A DNA stretch of 64,000 nt from Rhizobiaceae bacterium (GTDB lineage Bacteria > Pseudomonadota > Alphaproteobacteria > Rhizobiales > Rhizobiaceae), in contig JAEPQK010000001.1 in the NCBI GenBank assembly GCA_017640615.1, forward strand, positions 868,001 through 932,000, written 5' to 3'. Under the pieces are notes generated by a model. The model searched no databases. It saw nothing but the letters and a program-made list of their open reading frames with translations, and was not told where the DNA came from. Positions 59,686 through 64,000 of the stretch are shown one piece after another. Positions within the stretch are counted from its first letter, which is position 1. The number at the start of each line of letters is the position of its first letter. The position numbers and the translations under genes were made by a program.

Positions 59686-60857
59686 GATTTCGCTCCTGCG
59701 GCTGCGGCCGCCATGGTCTGGCGCGCGATGATGACCTTCTGCACGTCGGATGCGCCCTCATAGATGCGCAGGGCGCGGATTTCTCGGTAAAGGCTCTCCA
59801 CTATGCAGCCCTTGCGCACGCCGTCGCCTCCGTGGAGTTGCACTGCCTTGTCGATGACGTCTTGAGCCCGGTCCGTGGCGAAGAGCTTCGCCATCGCAGC
59901 TTCGCGCGAGACGCGTGGGGCGCCGCTGTCCTTCAGCCATGCGGCGCGGTAGACGAGCAAAGCGGCGGCATCGATATCGAGCGCCATATCCGCGATATGG
60001 CCCTGCACCATCTGCAGCTCGAAAAGCGGCGCGTTGAACAACTCGCGACTTGCAGCGCGCGAAACGCTTTCGTCCAGCGCTCGACGCGCGAAGCCAAGTG
60101 CCGCCGCGGCAACGGTAGAACGGAAAACATCGAGCACCGACATTGCGATGCGGAAACCTTCGCCGGGTTTGCCGATCATCGCTGAGAGCGGCACACGACA
60201 ATCGTCGAAGGAGAGACGGGCGAGGGGGTGCGGTGCGACCGTCTCAATGCGCTCGGCAATTGTCAGTCCCGGTGTGTCCGAGGGAACGATGAATGCCGAA
60301 ATGCCCTTGGCTCCTGCGCCTTCGCCGGTGCGCGCAAACACGGTGTAAACGTCGGCAATGCCGCCATTCGAAATCCAGGTCTTCTCGCCGTCGAGCACGT
60401 ATTCGCCGTCCATGCGCTTCGCGGTCATCGCAAGATTGGCCACGTCCGAACCCGATGCCGGCTCGCTGAGCGCGAAGGCGGAAAGCGCCTTGCCGGCACG
60501 CGTCCTGGACAGCCACTCGCGTTTCTGGACGTCGGTGCCGAAAAGCGAGATTGCGCCGGTGCCCAACCCCTGCATGGCAAATGCGAAATCGGCCAGGCCG
60601 TCATGACGTGCCAGCGTTTCGCGCACCAGGCAGAGGCTGCGCACATCCAGCGTCGATTGCGGGTCGTCGGGATCGACGCCGGTCAGTTCCAGCCAGCCGC
60701 CATCGCCCAGCGCGGCGACGAGTTTGCGGCAGGCGGCATCCGTGTCAGCGTGATCTATCGAACCCAGATGCCCAGACGCCCAGGCATCGATGCGCTCTGC
60801 CAGATCGCGGTGACGGTCTTCGAAAAACGGCCAGTCGAGAAAGCTGCGGTCGGACAT
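59682..60857 (-). CDS. Acyl-CoA dehydrogenase family protein
   Basis: A 391-residue flavoenzyme. [20 protein letters not shown] and [16 protein letters not shown] form the FAD site and [20 protein letters not shown] plus [16 protein letters not shown] the C-terminal domain. In 2-aminobenzoyl-CoA or beta-oxidation-like routes it would oxidise a ring-derived acyl-CoA. ATG at 60855-60857 shares a base with the upstream stop (TGATG). The frame goes 44 codons further upstream into the hydratase gene. Confidence 0.94.
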   Translation of the reverse strand: MSDRSFLDWPFFEDRHRDLAERIDAWASGHLGSIDHADTDAACRKLVAALGDGGWLELTGVDPDDPQSTLDVRSLCLVRETLARHDGLADFAFAMQGLGTGAISLFGTDVQKREWLSRTRAGKALSAFALSEPASGSDVANLAMTAKRMDGEYVLDGEKTWISNGGIADVYTVFARTGEGAGAKGISAFIVPSDTPGLTIAERIETVAPHPLARLSFDDCRVPLSAMIGKPGEGFRIAMSVLDVFRSTVAAAALGFARRALDESVSRAASRELFNAPLFELQMVQGHIADMALDIDAAALLVYRAAWLKDSGAPRVSREAAMAKLFATDRAQDVIDKAVQLHGGDGVRKGCIVESLYREIRALRIYEGASDVQKVIIARQTMAAAAAGAKS

Positions 60858-61657
60858 CAATTGCCCTCGAATACCGGCTTCTGCTTGTTGGCAAAGGCCT
60901 CGTAAGCACGGCGAAAATCCTGCGTCTGCATGCAAATCGCTTGAGCCTGGGCCTCGGCTTCGATCGCCTGTTCGATGCCCATATTCCATTCCTGCGTGAG
61001 CATGGTCTTGGTCATCATGTTGCCGAAGGTCGGGCCGTCCGCAATACGCTTGGCCAGGCCCATGGCTTCGCCTTCCAGCGCATCGGCATCGACCAGCCGG
61101 CTATAGAAGCCCCAGCGCTCGCCTTCGTCCGCGCTCATGGAGCGGCCGGTGTAAAGAAGTTCGGCGGCGCGGCTCTGGCCGATGATGCGGGGTAGGATTG
61201 CGCAGGCGCCCATGTCGCAGCCGGCGAGGCCGACCCGGTTGAAAAGGAACGCAGTCTTGGCGGCCGGCGTCGCCAGACGGATGTCTGACGCCATGGCAAT
61301 GATCGCGCCAGCACCTGCCGCCACGCCATCAACTGCGGCGACGATAGGCTTGCCGCAGGCGATCATCGCCTTGACCAGATCGCCGGTCATGCGCGTGAAT
61401 TCCATCAGGCCCTTCATATCCTTGTCGAGCAACGGGCCGATGATCTCGAATACGTCGCCGCCCGAGCAGAAATTGCCGCCATTCGGCGCGAACACCACGG
61501 CGCTAATATCGTCGCGATAGACGAGTGCGCGGAACCAGTCGCGTAGCTCGGCGTAGGAATCGAAGGTCAGCGGGTTCTTGCGCTCTGGACGGTTGAGCGA
61601 CACACGGGCAATCGCTCCCTCGATCGTCAGCAGAAAGTGCTTCGGGCTGTCAGTCAT
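60857..61657 (-). CDS. Enoyl-CoA hydratase family protein
   Basis: A 266-residue crotonase-fold enzyme. [14 protein letters not shown] forms the oxyanion hole and [21 protein letters not shown] the second. The usual catalytic Glu region is [19 protein letters not shown], where Glu at the second site is replaced by Asp/Gly, so hydratase activity is not certain; ring-cleaving members also exist. It overlaps the MarR gene by eight bases. Confidence 0.92.
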   Translation of the reverse strand: MTDSPKHFLLTIEGAIARVSLNRPERKNPLTFDSYAELRDWFRALVYRDDISAVVFAPNGGNFCSGGDVFEIIGPLLDKDMKGLMEFTRMTGDLVKAMIACGKPIVAAVDGVAAGAGAIIAMASDIRLATPAAKTAFLFNRVGLAGCDMGACAILPRIIGQSRAAELLYTGRSMSADEGERWGFYSRLVDADALEGEAMGLAKRIADGPTFGNMMTKTMLTQEWNMGIEQAIEAEAQAQAICMQTQDFRRAYEAFANKQKPVFEGN

Positions 61658-62180
61658 CTTGGTTCACCCTTCCTTCGCGGGTCGCTTCCATATGTGCCGC
61701 CGCTTCTGCCGCAATGCGATCGAGTGCGCGGCCGAGTTCGCGCGCTTCGTCGCGCCCGACACCACCGAAGAGCCCGTCGACCCAGCTCTCATGGGCGGCA
61801 GCCAATGCATCGAACTCTTCGCAACCCTTTGCGGTCAGGCGTACGATCATCGCCCGTCGATCATTGTGGACCGGAGTGCGCACAATCAGTTCTTCCGAGA
61901 CCAGGCGATCGACTATGCCAGTCACATTGCCGTTGGAAACTTTGAGAGCCGAGGACAATTCGCTCATGCGCAGTCCCTCGGGCGCGCGACGCAGCGCGGC
62001 CATCACGTCGAAGCGGGGCAGGGTGGTTATGAATTGCGAGCGCATACGTTCGCGCAAATCGGCCTCGACCAGCCGCGTCGCCTTGAGCAGTTTCAGCCAC
62101 AGGCGCAGGCGTTCCTTCGAGGCGTCCGCCGCTGCGGTCGATACTCCGTTTTGCGCCGCCTGTTCGGCAATGAGCGTCAT
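61650..62180 (-). CDS. MarR family transcriptional regulator
   Basis: A 176-residue winged-helix repressor. [38 protein letters not shown] (recognition helix around [13 protein letters not shown]) and [19 protein letters not shown] (wing) are characteristic. Regulators of this group control aromatic-CoA operons by releasing DNA on binding an aroyl-CoA thioester, so it probably represses this operon. It is embedded in the operon with overlaps on both sides. Confidence 0.94.
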   Translation of the reverse strand: MTLIAEQAAQNGVSTAAADASKERLRLWLKLLKATRLVEADLRERMRSQFITTLPRFDVMAALRRAPEGLRMSELSSALKVSNGNVTGIVDRLVSEELIVRTPVHNDRRAMIVRLTAKGCEEFDALAAAHESWVDGLFGGVGRDEARELGRALDRIAAEAAAHMEATREGRVNQDD

Positions 62181-62896
62181 GCTTCGCCTCCCGAGATGAC
62201 GAGCCCATGGCCGTTGACCATGGCTGCTTGCTCCGATGCGAGATAAAGAACCGAGGCAGCCACTTCTTCCGGCTTCACGATGCGACCCGATGGATTGTCG
62301 CCGAAGACGCGGACCTCAGCTTCATCTCGGCTGACGTTGAAGCGCTTCATGACATTGGTAACGGCAGTGTCGGCCATCGGCGTATCTACCCAGCCGGGGC
62401 AGACGGCGTTGCAGGTGATCCCACGCTTAGCAACTTCGAGCGCCAGTGATTTCACTAGGCCCATAACGCCGTGTTTTGCCGCTGCGTAGGCCGCGGTGTT
62501 GGGCGCGCCGTTGAGCCCGGCAACCGAAGCGATTGCGACCAGCCGGCCGCCTTCCTTCATGCCCGCAAGGGCTTCGCGAAAGGTGAGAAACACTCCGGTC
62601 AGCGTGACGTTGAGTGTGGTGTTCCACATTTCCAGCGTGGTTTTGGCCACAGGTGCCGCGCGGCCCATCCCGGCATTGGCAACCACAATATCGAAGGGCG
62701 TTTCGAACAACGCCTTAACCGAAGCTTCGTCCGCGACATCGGCCGTGCGGCACTCCATACCGCGTCCGCCGTCGGTTTCCTTCAATGCACCGAGCCTGCG
62801 GCCGGCAATTGTGACGTGATCGCCCTGATCCGCAAATGCGTGCGCAACAGCGCGGCCGATGCCGGACCCGCCGCCGGTGACCAGTACGCGCCTCAT
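62177..62896 (-). CDS. SDR family NAD(P)-dependent oxidoreductase
   Basis: A 239-residue Rossmann enzyme. The cofactor site is [15 protein letters not shown]; the catalytic residues are Ser in IASVAGLNG and Tyr-x3-Lys in [10 protein letters not shown]. It likely oxidises a hydroxyacyl-CoA formed by the hydratase. The start at 62896 is chosen where homology begins. It overlaps both the MarR start and the reductase stop by four bases (ATGA). Confidence 0.94.
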   Translation of the reverse strand: MRRVLVTGGGSGIGRAVAHAFADQGDHVTIAGRRLGALKETDGGRGMECRTADVADEASVKALFETPFDIVVANAGMGRAAPVAKTTLEMWNTTLNVTLTGVFLTFREALAGMKEGGRLVAIASVAGLNGAPNTAAYAAAKHGVMGLVKSLALEVAKRGITCNAVCPGWVDTPMADTAVTNVMKRFNVSRDEAEVRVFGDNPSGRIVKPEEVAASVLYLASEQAAMVNGHGLVISGGEA

Positions 62897-64000
62897 GCCC
62901 TGATCTCCATCTCGGCGGCGCGGTCGGCAAGCCGCCAGAGCTGGTCTCGCCCGGGCAGATAGGGATCGGGCCATTTCTCCGAGCGGTCGCCCAGATCACT
63001 TGCCGCGTGCAGCGTCCAGTAAGGATCGGTGAGGTGAGGGCGCGCGAGGCAGACGAGATCGGCCCGGCCTGCCATCAGGATCGAATTCACGTGGTCGGGT
63101 TCGTAGATATTGCCGACCGCCATGGTGGCCATATGCGCTTCGTTGCGGATGCGGTCCGAAAACGGCGTCTGGAACATACGGCCGTATACGGGCTTGGCGC
63201 GCGTCGATGTCTGGCCGGCAGATACGTCGCAAATATCGACCCCGGCCTCCTTCAGCATGCGTGCGATGTCGACGGCATCCTCGGGCGTGATGCCATCATC
63301 GCCGACCCAGTCGTTTGCGGAGATGCGTACGGAGACCGGCTTGTGCCTCGGCCAGGCGTCACGCACGGCGTGGTAGACCTCGAGCGGCCAGCGCATACGG
63401 TTTTCCAGGCTTCCGCCATATTCGTCGTCGCGGCGGTTGGTGAGCGGTGTGATGAAGGACGACAGCAGATAGCCATGTGCCATATGCAGCTCGATCATGT
63501 CGAAGCCGGCGCGGTCGGCCATTTCGGCGGCCTGCACGAATTCGTCGCGTACGCGGTCCATGTCGGCCCGCGTCATCGTTTTCGGGGTTGCATTGTCTTT
63601 CGACCAGGCAACGTCCGACGGCGCCAGCAGGTCCCAATTGTCTTTTTTCAGCGGCGCGTCGGCATCTTCCCAGCCAAGCTGCGTCGAGCCTTTTGCGCCG
63701 GCGTGGCCGATCTGCATGCAGATCTTGGCGTCAGTTTCGGCATGCACGAAATCGACGATGCGCTTCCAGGCTGCCTCGTGTTCGGACGTGTAGGTGCCGG
63801 GGCAGCCGGGCGTAATGCGGCCCTCGGGCGAGACGCAGGTCATCTCGGTGTAGACGAGACCGGCGCCGCCTTTGGCACGCTCGCCATAGTGAATGAGGTG
63901 CCAGTCGGTCGGGCAGCCGTCGATGGCCTTGTATTGCGCCATTGGCGAGACAACGATGCGGTTTTTCAACTCCATATCGCGCAGCTTGAAAGGCGCGAAC
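62893..64000 (-). CDS. Old-yellow-enzyme-type oxidoreductase, 3' part; probably the reductase half of 2-aminobenzoyl-CoA monooxygenase/reductase
   Basis: The frame is open to the window end. The visible 369 codons form an FMN TIM barrel: [57 protein letters not shown] and [33 protein letters not shown] is typical of NADH:flavin oxidoreductases. The sequence before the first Met (FAPFKLRD) is also conserved, so the protein begins further out. In salicylyl-CoA 5-hydroxylase and 2-aminobenzoyl-CoA monooxygenase/reductase proteins an N-terminal FAD monooxygenase precedes this domain; I expect that fusion here. Confidence 0.9.
   Translation of the reverse strand, partial: FAPFKLRDMELKNRIVVSPMAQYKAIDGCPTDWHLIHYGERAKGGAGLVYTEMTCVSPEGRITPGCPGTYTSEHEAAWKRIVDFVHAETDAKICMQIGHAGAKGSTQLGWEDADAPLKKDNWDLLAPSDVAWSKDNATPKTMTRADMDRVRDEFVQAAEMADRAGFDMIELHMAHGYLLSSFITPLTNRRDDEYGGSLENRMRWPLEVYHAVRDAWPRHKPVSVRISANDWVGDDGITPEDAVDIARMLKEAGVDICDVSAGQTSTRAKPVYGRMFQTPFSDRIRNEAHMATMAVGNIYEPDHVNSILMAGRADLVCLARPHLTDPYWTLHAASDLGDRSEKWPDPYLPGRDQLWRLADRAAEMEIRA

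Noticed and set aside
58384-59763. A 459-codon plus-strand frame opposite the CoA ligase gene
   Set aside because: Antisense shadow of an adenylate-forming enzyme with all motifs intact.

Overview
The window is a stretch of high-GC, densely coding chromosome from an alphaproteobacterium of the order Hyphomicrobiales (Rhizobiales), most like the Phyllobacteriaceae (Mesorhizobium, Nitratireductor and relatives). The evidence is gene content and order: pleD-rpmG, rnr-topA-dprA-plsY-pyrC-pyrB, clpS-clpA, mipZ, eipB, rpsB-tsf-pyrH-frr-uppS-cdsA-rseP-bamA-lpxD-fabZ-lpxA, gltA-gltX-comEC-lexA, and an alphaproteobacterial SOS box in front of lexA. This assignment is inferred from gene families and synteny, not from a database search. 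No rRNA, tRNA, CRISPR array, transposase, integrase or prophage gene was recognised.

Region 1 (1-17.2 kb): the 3' part of pleD, then rpmG, a Nudix hydrolase and a tight leftward block DUF983-rnr-topA. Leftward dprA-plsY and pyrC-pyrB follow, with several ATGA or TTGA stop/start overlaps. The pyrC product has lost the residues that bind metal in dihydroorotases and is probably a structural partner of PyrB. An AidB-like acyl-CoA dehydrogenase, an AEC transporter, two small membrane proteins, ruvX and a UPF0173 hydrolase complete the region.

Region 2 (17.3-28.6 kb): gatC and gatA, interrupted by a DUF559 nuclease-like gene and a GNAT gene. The DUF559 gene is bracketed by two inverted copies of a two-hairpin palindromic element, which makes it the best candidate for a small mobile or domesticated cassette. 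Next come a PH-like membrane protein, a YdcF-type protein, a 42-residue membrane peptide with its own terminator, sdaA, DUF1489, mipZ, a VWA/DnaJ-membrane gene pair, a D,D-carboxypeptidase with a SPOR domain, and a phasin with a palindromic operator-like promoter.

Region 3 (28.7-39.2 kb): clpS-clpA (N-degron proteolysis; ClpA carries a basic C-terminal tail), a HEAT-like protein translationally coupled to azlC-azlD, an unrecognised secreted coiled-coil protein, HIT, SMR, a FemAB-like GNAT, a glycerophosphodiesterase, a RidA protein and the envelope protein EipB.

Region 4 (39.2-56.7 kb): a translation and envelope-biogenesis superoperon from rpsB to lpxA, with several intercistronic hairpins. 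lpxI and lpxB, which usually lie between lpxA and gltA in this order, are missing here: lpxA is followed at once by a bidirectional terminator and the convergent gltA. gltX, comEC and lexA follow.

Region 5 (56.8-64 kb): one leftward operon of eight overlapping or closely spaced genes: an old-yellow-enzyme-type reductase (cut by the window end), SDR, MarR regulator, enoyl-CoA hydratase, acyl-CoA dehydrogenase, 2-aminobenzoate-CoA ligase-like enzyme, RidA and tryptophan 2,3-dioxygenase. Together they fit tryptophan and anthranilate breakdown through 2-aminobenzoyl-CoA.
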